Source: Salarias fasciatus
Lineage: Eukaryota > Chordata > Actinopteri > Blenniiformes > Blenniidae
Assembly (NCBI RefSeq): GCF_902148845.1
Contig: NC_043760.1
Coordinates: 10,952,994 to 11,016,993 of the forward strand
DNA: 64,000 nucleotides
Direction: 5' to 3'
Within the stretch, counting starts at the first letter, position 1, and the number at the start of each line of letters is the position of its first letter. Below are positions 20,861 to 32,954 of the stretch, piece after piece. Below the pieces are notes generated by a model, which had not been told where the DNA came from, made no database searches, and worked only from the letters and a program-made list of their open reading frames with translations. A program made the position numbers and the translations under genes.

Positions 20861-23800
20861 TCAGTCATCAACGATGCTCATCAGACTGCTCAGTTTCAGT
20901 CTGCAGGCCATTTCTTCCTCCTGGCTGCTCGCTATCTGCTGCTGGAGTTCCTCCAGGCGCCATGAAATCGGTGCAGGAAGTGTGGTCTGGCGGGCTGCGG
21001 CCTCCGGCGGCTCCTCGGGCTCCGGCTCCTGGAAAGTGGAAAAATAAGAACTGAATCCTCCACCACAGAGAGACGAAAGGTGTCTTTTCTTTTCGTATCT
21101 ACAAGAAAAGCAGGTCGCACCACGGTGTCGGGGGTGTCCCTGGTCTTGGCTGTCGAGGGCGTTCTTATGGTGAGGGGCATGCACAGAATATTGGAGGACG
21201 GGATCAGAAGCGGCGTGGATAAGTGGTCCGCGGCTTCCCCATTGAGCCAGCGCTGCAGCTGTTCCATCCACCTGCAGGAAGAGGGACGGGTCGTCATCCT
21301 CACCCTGTTGCATGTGTCTTAATGGAGACAGAAAATGCATTCTGTGACTGAGACGGAGCTCTACCTCTGGCTCTTGGCCTTCTCCTCCTCCAGGTCTTCC
21401 AGGACTCGGTGTGCTAGCAGCTCCTGCGCTGTGGCGGTGTGTGTGATGTCCATTGGTCCTGCTGCTGGCGCCTCCAGCAGCTCCAGGCCACTGTGGAACA
21501 GCCTCTGCCTGAGCTGCTGGCTGCTGGGGGTGTAACTCGCTGCTGCGCTGGACCTGAGGAGAGAGACCTCTGTGACTGCTCATGCTACTGCTCTTCAGAT
21601 GACAACACTCTCACATGCTGAATCTCCTCAAAGTGATAAATCCTCCAGTTCTGAACTCCTTACCCATCCTGCTCCAGGTGTGTCTCTCTGTGGGTTTTGT
21701 TGACGGCCTGGATCCACTCCTCAGGCGGCTGAAAGTCCTTCAACATGTCTGTGATGAAGTAGACCAGGATCTCCCCGTCCTCTGTCAAAGCATCTGAAAC
21801 AAGAAAAACAACCTTTCAGTCATTGTATAAATCCATTCTACTATCTTCCAGCTGTCAGTGAACCTGCTTTAATTCAGAGACAGTCTGGCCCTTGTGTTAC
21901 TGCGGGCAGAAAATGAAAGTCCTCACCTTCACAGACAGGTGGTCCGGGTGGTCGCCAGTCTTTCAGCTTGTAGTCCATGAAAATGCCCACCACGCTCTCC
22001 CATGGGATCGTCCTGTAGGCCCCGCCCACACCGTGCACTTCGCCGCGCTTCGGCCTGGCGGCGTGGGGACGCCAGGCCTTTAGCCGGACCCTTTGCAGGA
22101 GATTTTCCAGGTGTGAGATGAGCAGCGGCCGGCTGCCCGGTGAGACGCCGACCCGATCCACGTAGTTAAAGATGGAAGAGCAGACCTCAGACCAGGAGGC
22201 TGGAGACAGAGACAGAAAGGATAAAATATGATGAAATAAACAGATGAAAACACCTCAGCATGTCCTGCTACTCACTCACCCGCCTCGGACGGCGGCTCCC
22301 ACGCCGGGAGCTGCAGGCTGAGGATGGCTTCCTGAAGCCAGGCCAGATGCTCTGCAGAGTTCCAGAACAGCGGAGGGACAAATCCGAGACTTTCAGTCCC
22401 GCAGAACTCGCCCGGCGGCCAGGACAGCTTACACAGCTCCTTGGACGACACCTGCTCAGCGACGTGAGCCAGGAGCGAGTTGTAGAACTGGATGATGGGC
22501 GCTGCGTCCTGGGAGGGAAGCGACGCCTCCACCCGATCCTGGCAGTCGGCGGCCACCCGGGGGATGAAGACTTGGGTCAGACAGCCCTCCACCAGCTGCA
22601 GCAGGGTTTGGCAGGACAGCTGGAAGGGCGGCGGAGCTCGGGCCAGCAGCCAGCTCATGGCCTGGTTCAGCTGGAGGCGCACGGCAGGAGGGGAAGGAGA
22701 GATAAAGCAGGGGAAAAATCAAACACCTGCTTTACCTGCTTGATAAAAGTGTTAAAATTATGGCCAGTGGCTTTAGTTCTTGTGCTTCTGTGTACCTGTT
22801 TGGTTCCCTGGAGGTCACTCGTGGTCTCTGATATGAAGAAGAAGGTGTACTCCGATATCAGCCCTTCCTTCACCAGAGTCTCCAGCTTCAGGGCTGAAAG
22901 CAGCATCAGGACCACAATTAATATGTTTCACTATTCTAATCACTGTACAACTTTAGAAACATCAGCTCTAATGTTAGAAGAGAAGCTGTTGGACGTTATT
23001 CGGTTCTTCACCTTCTTCCAGCTTACGTGACTCCGCGGCGCCCCCGTCTGGCCCGGGCACCAGGATGACGAGGGGCAGCGGGCAGTGCCCGGCGCTGGCC
23101 TGCTGGAGCTGTTTGAGCTGCAGCAGAGCCGACAGCAGCGGGACGTCCTGCTCCTCCTGGCCCGGCTCCGCGGCCGGCAGGGCGGGCAGCAGGATGACCA
23201 GGGCGGAGGCGCCCTGCAGCTCGCAGCCCTCCTCCACCTTGGAGAGCCCGTCGGCGGTCAGCGGGCCTCGAGACGACTGGGGGGGGGGGCGCGGAGACAG
23301 CAGGTTTGTTTACAGGAGAAATCAAAAAGTTCCGCCCAGATTTTGATAAAAAAAAAAAAAAGTCGGGTGAACTGAGAAATAAATAAGGAAGAAAGTGAGC
23401 TGAGATTCCTCCAAGTAGAAAAAGAAAACTTTTACAAGAGTTGCACCAATTGAGTTGAGTCAGTAAAACCGACTAGATTTGACTTCATTTGATGGTAAAT
23501 GGACTACACTTGTATAGCGCTTTCTACCCTGCTTGACAGTGCCCAAAGCGCTTCACCCTGCAATATCACATCAACCCTTTCACCCCATACTCGGTGGTGG
23601 TAAACTACTACTGTAGCCACAGCTGCCCTGGGGCAGACTGACGGAAGCGAGGCTGCCAATCTGCGCCATCGGCCCCTCCGACCACCACCAACCATTCACT
23701 CTCACAACTTTCATACTAGGCACGGTGGGTGAAGTGTCTTGCCCAAGGACACAACGCCAGTTCTACGCCTGCGGGAGCGGGGATCGAACCGCCATCTTCC

Positions 23801-26800
23801 GGGTGTAAGACGACCCGCTCTACCAACTGAGCTACTGTCGCCCCGCCTCATTGATGACACTAGAGTTCTGTGTGAGCAGAATTTATTCTCTGCGAGACCG
23901 TACGAATCATATTTTTGCTCTTGTTTAACCAGCTGAGATTTAAAAAAAGAAGTGAAAAAGAAAAGGAAAAAAAGATAATAGAAATTTCTTATGAGCAGTG
24001 AAACGTCAAACTGATATAAACTTCTTCTCTGTCGTGCTTTACATGTCCCGATCCTCTGAACTGTGATTTCCAGAAGCTGCGGTCTGCTCTGACCTTGACG
24101 CTGACGTGGACGGTGTACGTGCGCTGCTGGTGCTCCTGCAGGCTGCTGCTCACACACAGAGTCTGCATGGTGCCGTCCGCCTGCTGCTTCCTCTCCTCGG
24201 AGCTCCGCCCACCGAACTTCACCTCCAGCCAGTCCGACAAGATCCTGAGGAGCAACACGAGCAGCGCACGCTCAGACTGAGGACTTTTTCCAAAGCATTT
24301 GTTGATAAATGATTGGACTCAACCGGTCTGCATCCTCTCACCTGTCAGCCAGGCTGGCCTCTCTCTCATGCTCGCTGGGCAGGAGGAGAACGGCCTTCCA
24401 GAAGATTCTCTCGGGCGGGTCGGGGATGTGCTGGGTCAGCAGCGCGGGCAGGTTGAGGGGCGCCCACACCGTCTCTCTGAGGACCCCCATGACACAAATA
24501 CATCAAACAGCTGCTGTGAGACGGGGAGCCGTGTACACGAGTGAACACGATGGAGACTTACTCCAGAAGCTGCTGGTAGAAGTGGTGGACTCTCATCTGG
24601 TGGATCGCTGCCTGTCTCATCTTCAACAACCTAAAAAAACAAGAGGACAATGCGAAAAGCTACAAAAATCCAACCAAACAATCCTTTATGTGGAAGAACA
24701 ACCCCGAAGTACATTTATCCTGCTGTCTGAGACTTGTAAGGTTTAAATATTAAGGACTTAAGGTTAAAAATCACCTAAATAAACAAATAACCCTCGACTG
24801 TTTCATGTTATTCTCCCTGCAGAGAGGAAGCAGGACTCGACTGTACCTGGTGCTCGACAGGGCTAAGGTGCCGGCGTTCCCCAGATTGACGAGCCCGCGG
24901 GCCAGATCCGCCATGGAGGGGTGTGCGGGGGCGCTGGGGACCAGAGCCTTGAGTTTGAATCGGGGGTCGACACAGCAGGGGGCCGCGGGAAAGCCCCTCA
25001 TCTGTCTCTTCAGCTGACGGCGGACCGCCACCACGTCACGCCACCTGCAGGCGGAGCCCAGAGGAGAAAACGTCAGCTGACCGATATCTGGGGAGCTTTC
25101 CGGGGAGATGGAGTTCTGACCGGTACCTTTTGATGTACTTGTGGATGCGCTGCAGCTCGGCTTCGAGGACGTCCTCCACCAACACGGCGATGTCTGCGTT
25201 GAGGGTTTCCTCCACCAGGCTGCTGCAGACCTGCTCCGTGCACTTTGCCACGCGCTCGGCTTTCTCGCTCACTGCCTGCCTGCAAACACAACCCAGAAAA
25301 CTTTCAGTGCAGCTTTCAGTGAAGCCCATTAGTTAATTGATGTCGTTTTGGCTGAGTTGTCAAAGTCTTACTGAATCTCTGAGGAGGCGGTCTCCTTCAC
25401 GCTCTCATTTACGACTTCATCCACAATGCTTGTGCAGAGAGAGAAGGTGAAGTCGGTCAGGAAGGCCTCGTGCTCCTTCTTCCTCCTGCCACAGACAGAA
25501 AACAAGAGTTCAGAAGGCGAAGCTTTGGAGTGAAGCCACATTAAAGCCATGTTTGATGTTTCCTGAAGCACCAGCAGGTTGAGATCAGCCTTCGGCGGAC
25601 TGACCTGGCTTCTTCCAGCTTCCGCTTCTCCTCGGCTACGCGCTCTTGTTCGACTTTGATCTCCGTGGAGGACACTTCCTGTACCATCTGCCCCAAAACC
25701 TCCCCCAGCAGAGACTCCACCTGCTGGCTGCCCTCCCTGCACAGGAAGACACATCATTCCTGAAGCATCGAACCTCCAGCGCCTCCTGCTGACTCTCAAC
25801 AACCACATTGAAGAGGTCTGGATTATAATCCTCCACTGGGCTTACACGAGGGCTGCAGCGGCGTAGCCGGCCCCGGCGTCGGCCACCTCCCTCACTGCTG
25901 CGTCCACCACCTCTCCGATCACGCCGTCCAGCTCGGCTTGGATCTCCTGCCGACGAGAAACGAGATGAACCGACGGCAAACTCCAGAACGGCCAGCTTTC
26001 CTTCGAGGTTTTTGAGTTTTAATGTCAGCATCGTGTCCTCACCTCCTCGCTGTACGCGGGCTTCGGTTTGGGCGGGGGTGACGGAGGTCTGACGGGCTGA
26101 GGTTGGGAGATGGGCTGGAACAGCTGCTGGGGGTCTCCGGGCGGCGCCGGGGGCTGATAGGCTTCGGCGGGCTCGCCGGTCTCCTCTGTGACAGCGGCTG
26201 GTGGGCGATATGCAGGCGGGGGCTCCAGAGGCTCGGCGGGCGCCACCTGGTGCAGCAGCGCCACGCTGGGAGCCGCGCTACGCTCCACCCTCTCAGCCGC
26301 GGCTGACAGTGGAGGAAGACTTCAGTTACTGACTGGAATCACTCACTACGAGCTTTTAACTCTCAGAGTTTAAGAGAAGAAGACCTGGGAAGTAGGATGG
26401 AGGCTCAGCCGTGGGAACTTGTCCAAAGAACCTGTTGTGGGAGTCGAAGCTGCAGACGGGGACGTGCTGCGGAGGCTTGGGGAGCGGAGCGCCGTTCACC
26501 ACCTCTCCAACCAACACCGCCTTCTTCACAAGGATGACCGCCGACTTCTTCTGGGACAGCGGCAGCTCGGGGTCCTGGTAGGAGAGCCGGCTCAGCTCCG
26601 CCATGCTGAGAAGGGAAACGTATTCATTGGACGGGTCGATTAAAGCTGTTATTGATTATCCTGGAATGTGTGTTCTAGGAAAAACATTCGACACTCACTC
26701 ATCGTTGACGTTGAGTCCGTACTGCTGGATGAAGTCTGCTGCTTCTACAGCGTCACGAAACATCAACATGCGAACGATTTCCTCCACTGGGAACATGGTG

Positions 26801-29800
26801 GACCGGGGACCCACCGTGTGGGCGATGTTCAGGCTCTTCAGAGCCTTCGCTCTGACCTGCAGGAACACACACGTTTTGAAGAATCAGGTTATTGCATTAT
26901 GGAATTATCCAGGTTCAGAAACAAATTCCAAAACAATGAATGACACAAACAGGACCTTTAAACTCTGTTTCAGGTTCACTATTTTTGTAGATATTTGAAA
27001 GCTTTTTGTTTGAAGGTTTTTGTCATTTCAGTGATTAAATTTCCTCACAATCACATTAACATAAGATTTTCATTATTGTGAATGAAGCTCCTGACCTGGT
27101 TGAAGTATCTGTGCAGCATGCAGCTTGCCAGGTAGGACGCTCTCTTCACCAGCTTGAAGAAGCGCACAAAGTTGTTGCTGTTGACTGCGGCGAACACCTG
27201 GACCGCGAACTTCACCTCGGGGGATTTTCGCACCTCGTCTCGAAACTGCTGCACCTCCCTGTGTGGAAACGGCTGTATTGTTGCAATGCGTACAGTGACA
27301 GGTAGTCAAGCCCTGCCTTTTCTTCCCACGGTTGCTGACTGACCGCAGGATGTCGCCCTCGTTGAGCTTCAGCAGCACGCTGTACTGGCGGAACTCGGCC
27401 TCTTGGGGGCAGTAGACCTGACGCTTGGCCAGGTCCTCGTACATCTCTTTCAGGCTCTGCAGGCACTTGGTCATGTTCTCGTTGTTGATTTTGGCGTCGA
27501 AAGAGGACATGTGCTCCTCGCAGAGGTGGTGGGCGCAGTGCACGTGGAAGCGCGTGCACTTCTCGATCAGCGACACGGTCATGGGACAGCAGAGGCGCTG
27601 CTGAGTGATGTCCTGCGCGGGTCACAAAGGGGAAATAGAATCAAAGATGCTTTTCATGAGGAATGCTGTCAGAACCCCTGGCGTCTGCCTATCCACCACA
27701 TTCCCAGCTGGTCATAACAGCAGGAGGACGCTCTACTCAGCACTTCAGACTCTCACCTTGCGGATGCTGCGGGTCCTGTTCCAGACAAAGTCGTACCAGT
27801 CCCTGTAGTTCTCTCTGCCCTGGTCCATGATCTGAGTCACCAGGTAGTCCATGGTCATGCACAGCATGGGCAGCGGCCGCAGCTCGTGCGGGAGGGGCTC
27901 CTCCTGGTCCGCTGAGGAGCGGCTGTACTCCTTGATGGCTGTTACATGATCCACCTACATGAAGCGGGAGATGACAGTTTTCATTAGATATGGAAATTTA
28001 AGTCTTACCTGTGTGCTGAGATCAGGATCAAGATGTAACGAGGTAGCTGTGGTACGACGGTGCGATTGTGTAGGCTTGATTCAACAGCTCGATTGTGATG
28101 ACAAGATTTTAATTCAACAGAGTCCGCTCCGTCCACAATGAGTCCATGTATTACAGCGAGATTTGGGTCATTATAGTGCTATAAATAAAGCACTAATCCT
28201 AAACCTAACGCCCAAAAATATGTGGTGAATTCCACATTCAATGATTAGAAATATAAAATATAAGGATTTTGGGAAGCACAAATACCTACATTTGGGATGA
28301 ATCACTTTGCTGGTGTGTCTTACTGACATCAGTTTGTTGCAGTTCCCTGATATTTTGCTCAGAGACTATTTTTTCCCTCAAATGTGCAAATTAACTCGAT
28401 AAACAACTCAAGTGAGTTTCAAGCTTATTTCCCTACCAATTTATGCATCCTCCAAAATTTCAGATTTACCTAGATAACATGTCTTTTGGTGTGCTTTAAG
28501 AAATATTGACCACAAAGTAACTTCAAAAAAATCTTCCACTGGAGAGAGAAGAAAAAAACAAAAACAACGCTGACCTTTCCACCTCCGCATCAACATGACT
28601 CCTTACCAGCTCCGTGCCGGGGATGACTTCATAGATGCTGAGCTGTTTCCGGGTCTCCCTCATGTATCTCTCCTTCTCCGGACACATGTCGGGACACGTC
28701 CCGACGATCACCTTCGACATGTCCAGGTCTGTGCGTTTTGGCCGACCTGCGAGGATTCACACACACACACACACACTCAGTCATGATGCTGCTCACACTC
28801 TCAGCTGCCACAGGAACTTTAAGCAGCTTGGTGTGAGCGCAGAGCACCGCCTCACCTTGGCGCAGGACCTTGTCCCTCTGTTCCAGGAGGCGGTACTTGT
28901 CCTCTGTGGTCTCCGCCACCTGTCCGACCAGGTGATGGAGCGAGGAGGGGAGGGGATGCTCCAAGTTCTCGGGCTCAGCGGTGCCGGCATCTCTCTGAGG
29001 CTCGGTGTCAAACTGCAGGGATTTCACCAGCAACGGCCTCTTCAGCGGAGAGCTGAGACATGACAAGAGACAGAATCACACAGCTGCCCTGTTTCAACTT
29101 TGTTTTTTTAGATGAAGCTTCATCGTTACCCGTGGCTGAAGGCCGCCGGGTTGTCCAGTAAAGAGGGTCTGAGTGGCGGAGGTCTTTTGAGAGGGGAGGC
29201 AGCAGCCTTGGGCTCGATGTCCTCCTGGCTTTCTTCCTCTGTTTGCACCGTTTCTTCTGCAAACTTCTGCTCCTTTTGTCCAGGACCTAAACCACAAAAA
29301 GACAAAACATGTCAAATGGCTTTCTGGAAGCTTCGGTTCCCCATGCTGTCCTCTCTGAAGCAGTGGTTCCTGGTTTATTTTACAAGAAGCTCCTGCAATT
29401 TCATCCAAACAGGAAAAGCTAAAAAAAAAAAACTTATCTGATGTCCTGATTTGTAGAAACATTGAATTAAATCCTGACACACCCCAATTTCAACACATAT
29501 GAGCCATCTGACATGTTTCAACTCATTTGTGTCCTCTGTAGAGCCAGGTTGGGAATCGCTGTCCATGCTGGTGACTGGGTACACCCTAACATTTCTATGA
29601 GATGTCAAAGACAAAAAAACAGGACGCACTTTGCTTCTTTCTCTGCCAGAGGAGGAGAAGCTCCTGCTTGTGCAGCATTTTGCCTTTTTTCTTTGCTTTT
29701 GCTGCGGATGCCTTAGAGACAGGAAAAAAAATAAGTTTAAATTATGTGTTTAGAAAAGAAAAGCTATGTTGCATTGAAGAGTGAGTGATGTTTTAGAGGC

Positions 29801-32040
29801 ACGAAAGTCAGCGGAGCAGCACAGATTGCACTCACATGGTCATTGAAGTGAACTATGGCCAGGTTCTTGGGAGGCCGGCAGTAGACTTTGTGGACTTTGC
29901 CGAATCGGCCAAAGTGCTTCTCGATGATCTCCTTCTTGTTGAACGCTGGAGGCACGTTCCTGCACATTATGGTGGTGCAGTCGGAGGGAGATAAGCCACT
30001 CAGGCTCTCAGAGCTCTGCCTGCGCACACCTCGCCGTTCAGGAGTTGCAGTTTCAGCTGCTGGCGCCGAAGTACCTGCTGGCTCTATATAAGGATAACAG
30101 ACAAATTATACAGCGAGCAGATTTGATGTTTCAATGCCAAGTTTTCAAATATGCTGTAAACAATCACCCACTTCATTTTTCTGGGTTGATTTTGTTAATT
30201 CTCATGCAGTCAAATGTTTGAGCTTCATCATAAAGAAAAGCATAATGCAGCTAAAAGCTGGAGGAATGATTTTATATCCCTGCTCCATGATTACCAGAAT
30301 GATTTTTGGAGGACTTGTGATATAAATGGCTTCACACCTTGAAAAGTGCTCTCCTGCGATTTGAAAGCAATTAATATTGAGCATTTATTTTCCACTATTC
30401 AAACAAATCTTGTTGCACATTCCAGACAATGGTGTGATCAGGTCCTCACCAGATTCCTGCTTCTGCTCTGGCTCCTTGCTGAGCGTCGGCACTGCAGGCG
30501 GTGTGGCGGTCACTTCATCATCTTGAGCCTGGACTTCTTCCCTTTCTGTCTCCTCCCACTTTGGGACCTGCTGCTGCGTCGCCTTCTTGGCCTCCTTCCT
30601 CACGGCGGTCCCTCCGTCTTTACGGATGCCGATGAGTGCCCTCCCGAACAAACCCGCCGGTGGGCCACGGGTTCGCGTTAACGGCGGCCTCTTTTTGGGA
30701 TGCCTTGGTGAATCTACCTCAGGTGGAAGGTCGTCCTCCACAGTAGGCCTTTCTGAGCCTGAGACTGCCATGTCGTTCTTCCTCTTGGAGGCGTTACTCA
30801 ATCGTGCAAATACATTTGTGTCCGCCAGGCCAGAATGGCCGCTAGCTTTGTCATCTGTGCTCGTATCTGCTTTGGCTTTGATGTCACCAAACACAGGCTG
30901 TGGGAAACTGGATCCCCCAAAGAGTGGGGCAGGCTGGGTCTGCAGGGTTTTGCTAGTGAAACTGAAAGATGAAGGGGTGGTGGGCTCTGTCGTGGAGGCC
31001 TTAGTGCCGGAGCTGGATGGGGCTGCGGGTTGGGAAAAAGTGAACTGTAGAGTGTTGGTGGGACCACTGGTGTCGCTGGTCGTCAGGGGATTGCTTTGGG
31101 AGGAGATTGAGGGGGCTGCTGCTGGCTGGGAGAAGCTAAAGCCCAGTGGGCCGGACTTAGCCCCAGCCAAAACAGAGAAGGTGGTGGTGGAGGAGGTGGT
31201 GCTGCCGCTGCTCATGATGCCGGTCTGGGACCCTGTACCACCAAAAGGTGAGCTGGACAGCGAAGTGGTCTGCGGGTTGGCGGGCTCCGGGCTGGCACTG
31301 AAGATGGGTTTGAAAACCGCCTCAGTGGCCGGCTTGAAACTGAACTCAGATGATCCGAAGCCTCTGCTCTGGGTCACAGTCTGAGCTGCACCAAACATAC
31401 CAGTGGAGACGGCCGTGGATGATGGCGGTCCGAACACAGGCTGTCCAAAAGCCAGAGGTTGAGGTTGTCCTAAGGCCGGTGTAGAGCTGGAGGTCATCTG
31501 AGTGTTTCCAAACCCTGAAGGCTGCTGACCAAACGCTGGTGGCTGTTTACCAAACACTGGAGCCTGTTGGGTGAATCCGGATGTCTGCCCAAAAGCAGAT
31601 TGACCCATCGTAGACGTCTGCCCGAAGACTGAAGTCTGGGTTGAGCCTCCCGTCTGTCCAAAAGCTGAACTCTGGTTTGAGCCTCCCACCTGTCCAAAAG
31701 CTGAGCTCTGGGTTGAGCTCCCTGTCTGTCCAAAGGCAGGTTTTGTTGTGGCCCCAAAGGCCGAATTGCTCATTCCTAATGATGTCTGTCCAAAAGCTGG
31801 AGGCTGGGCTGCGGACTGTCCGAAGGCAGGGGCTTGTCCAAACATGTTAGTCCCAACAGGAGCAGGCTGGTTCATGGCAGACGGCTGTCCAAAGGCTGAT
31901 GGTTGGAAGAAACCCATACTCTGAGTCTGACTGGGGGCACTCTGCTGCCCAAAAGACTGAAACAGGCCAGTCTTCATGGTGCCGCTCGGAGCCTGGAAAG
32001 CTCCTCCCTGAGGACTGCCAAACGGGTTGGAAGGATTCAT
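20861..32040 (-). CDS. mcm3ap: Germinal-centre associated nuclear protein (MCM3AP/GANP), TREX-2 scaffold
   Basis: Scaffold of the TREX-2 mRNA export complex at the nuclear pore, the Sac3 homologue. Twenty-eight coding exons join in phase to about 2132 residues (human 1980): 32040-30450, 30083-29836, 29711-29630, 29286-29130, 29052-28856, 28746-28607, 27954-27757, 27612-27344, 27258-27096, 26856-26699, 26605-26385, 26302-26043, 25946-25846, 25736-25605, 25485-25372, 25279-25127, 25044-24847, 24630-24562, 24476-24342, 24244-24094, 23276-23012, 22893-22796, 22670-22280, 22199-21927, 21793-21664, 21553-21365, 21271-21124, 21028-20861. Residues 1-400 are FG-repeat, nucleoporin-like. An RRM spans about 566-640. 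The SAC3/GANP domain starts at [16 protein letters not shown] (774-789) and runs to about 1070. The MCM3-binding C-terminal part ends [11 protein letters not shown]. The 5'UTR exon ends at donor 32252. The donor of the penultimate exon is ambiguous by three bases. Confidence 0.96.
23491..23846 (-). mobile_element. tRNA-derived SINE in mcm3ap intron
   Basis: Read on the minus strand, the element starts GGGGCGACAGTAGCTCAG and has a tRNA-like head with an A box (TAGCTCAGTTGGTAG, complement of 23820-23834) and a B box (GGTTCGATCC, complement of 23781-23790). A central domain including GGGCAAGACACTTCACCCAC follows, and a tail with the AGCGCTATACAA motif ends in ATTTACC. The layout fits the V-SINE type known from fish, with a tail shared with a partner LINE. 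Possible diverged target duplications TCATTTGATG (left) and TCATTGATG (right) flank it. It lies between mcm3ap exons at 24094 and 23276 and should be spliced out. Confidence 0.75.
31570..31790 (-). repeat. In-frame 36-bp tandem repeats coding FG motifs in mcm3ap
   Basis: Within the first coding exon, units of about twelve residues of the type [12 protein letters not shown] repeat four to five times ([33 protein letters not shown] and variants). They form an imperfect coding minisatellite. FG units bind transport receptors and pore components in this family, so copy number may be tuned. Confidence 0.75.
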
Positions 32041-32252
32041 TCTGCAGATATTTAACGTCAAAGTCTATAACTGCTTCTTTGGCTGGAAATATAAACAATA
32101 GGAACAAGAGATCAGCTAACATACAGTAGCTCCACTGTTAGCATCGGTTACCGCCACAAACACCTAAATAAAGCTTCGCCGACATTCATTGCTCTAAAAT
32201 ACTGTTGTAAATATACGGTTTTCAAAGCAAGACGTTAAACTCTAGCGTTACC

Positions 32253-32950
32253 TCAAACTGGCGACAGTAATCGTACATTTTCTTACTTTATTTGTCCCAG
32301 CGGTTCTAAAAAGGTAATTTCCGATTCCGGTGTCGCGGAATAACTGTTTTCCCTGTTCATTGGTGACCGACTTCCTTCAGCATTGAGTGCTGTTGCTCGT
32401 AGCAGTACATAATAAAACCCCCAATAGAAGTATGCAACTTTTCTGGAGAACGCAGTTTAACCCATTTGCAAAAAAAATGTCAATTAAGGCGTCAGTAGCG
32501 TTTTTTATCTTTTGTGAAACTGGGTGATAAACATGGGCACTGGTTAACCGGGAACCCAGTTATTCCAAAACACTAGTCCGACAGTTTTCTCGGTCCCCTC
32601 TAACCATATGAGCAGTTCCGCTTCTGTCGGCGGCAGTGCTGCAGTTTCCGATCGGGCACGCGATTATTTTCCATAAATATCAGAATATGTCATTTTTATG
32701 CCAGCTATTTAACTAGATGGAAGCAACGCGGAAAAGGTGGATGTATTGTCTGTTCCGCGAAACGATGTGTGTCACCTTGAATTCCGCCTGCTCTGAATGA
32801 CTGAACCTCGCGACAACGGGAGCAAGTGATCCTCCATCCTCACACTGTAAACATCTGTAGAGTAATCTGGGCTGGATTTGACCTGGAATCTATAATCTAT
32901 GCCAGGACATCACCCAGACAGACCGACTGTCTCTCTTTAACGCGGAGTTT
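32253..32950. promoter_or_regulatory. Divergent promoter region of mcm3ap (minus) and ybey (plus)
   Basis: The mcm3ap non-coding first exon ends at a GAG/GTAACG donor (32252) and its transcription runs left; ybey coding starts at 32955. The interval of about 650 bases is locally CpG-bearing and TATA-less on both strands, with an inverted CCAAT (ATTGG near 32360). Start sites cannot be placed from sequence alone. The same head-to-head arrangement is present in human. Confidence 0.55.
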
Positions 32951-32954
32951 TGCG

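Noticed and set aside
22260-23030. 256-codon plus-strand open frame
   Set aside because: Antisense to GC-rich mcm3ap exons; open by composition only.
23750-23846. Possible tRNA gene
   Set aside because: The A and B boxes belong to a SINE head; the sequence continues into a SINE body and lacks a proper acceptor stem pairing.
30587-31384. 265-codon plus-strand open frame
   Set aside because: Mirror frame of the FG-repeat exon of mcm3ap; low-complexity shadow.
32826-32954. Upstream in-frame ATG for ybey
   Set aside because: The added 43 residues have no match in the family, while MGVVLRNLQ aligns with the known N-terminus.
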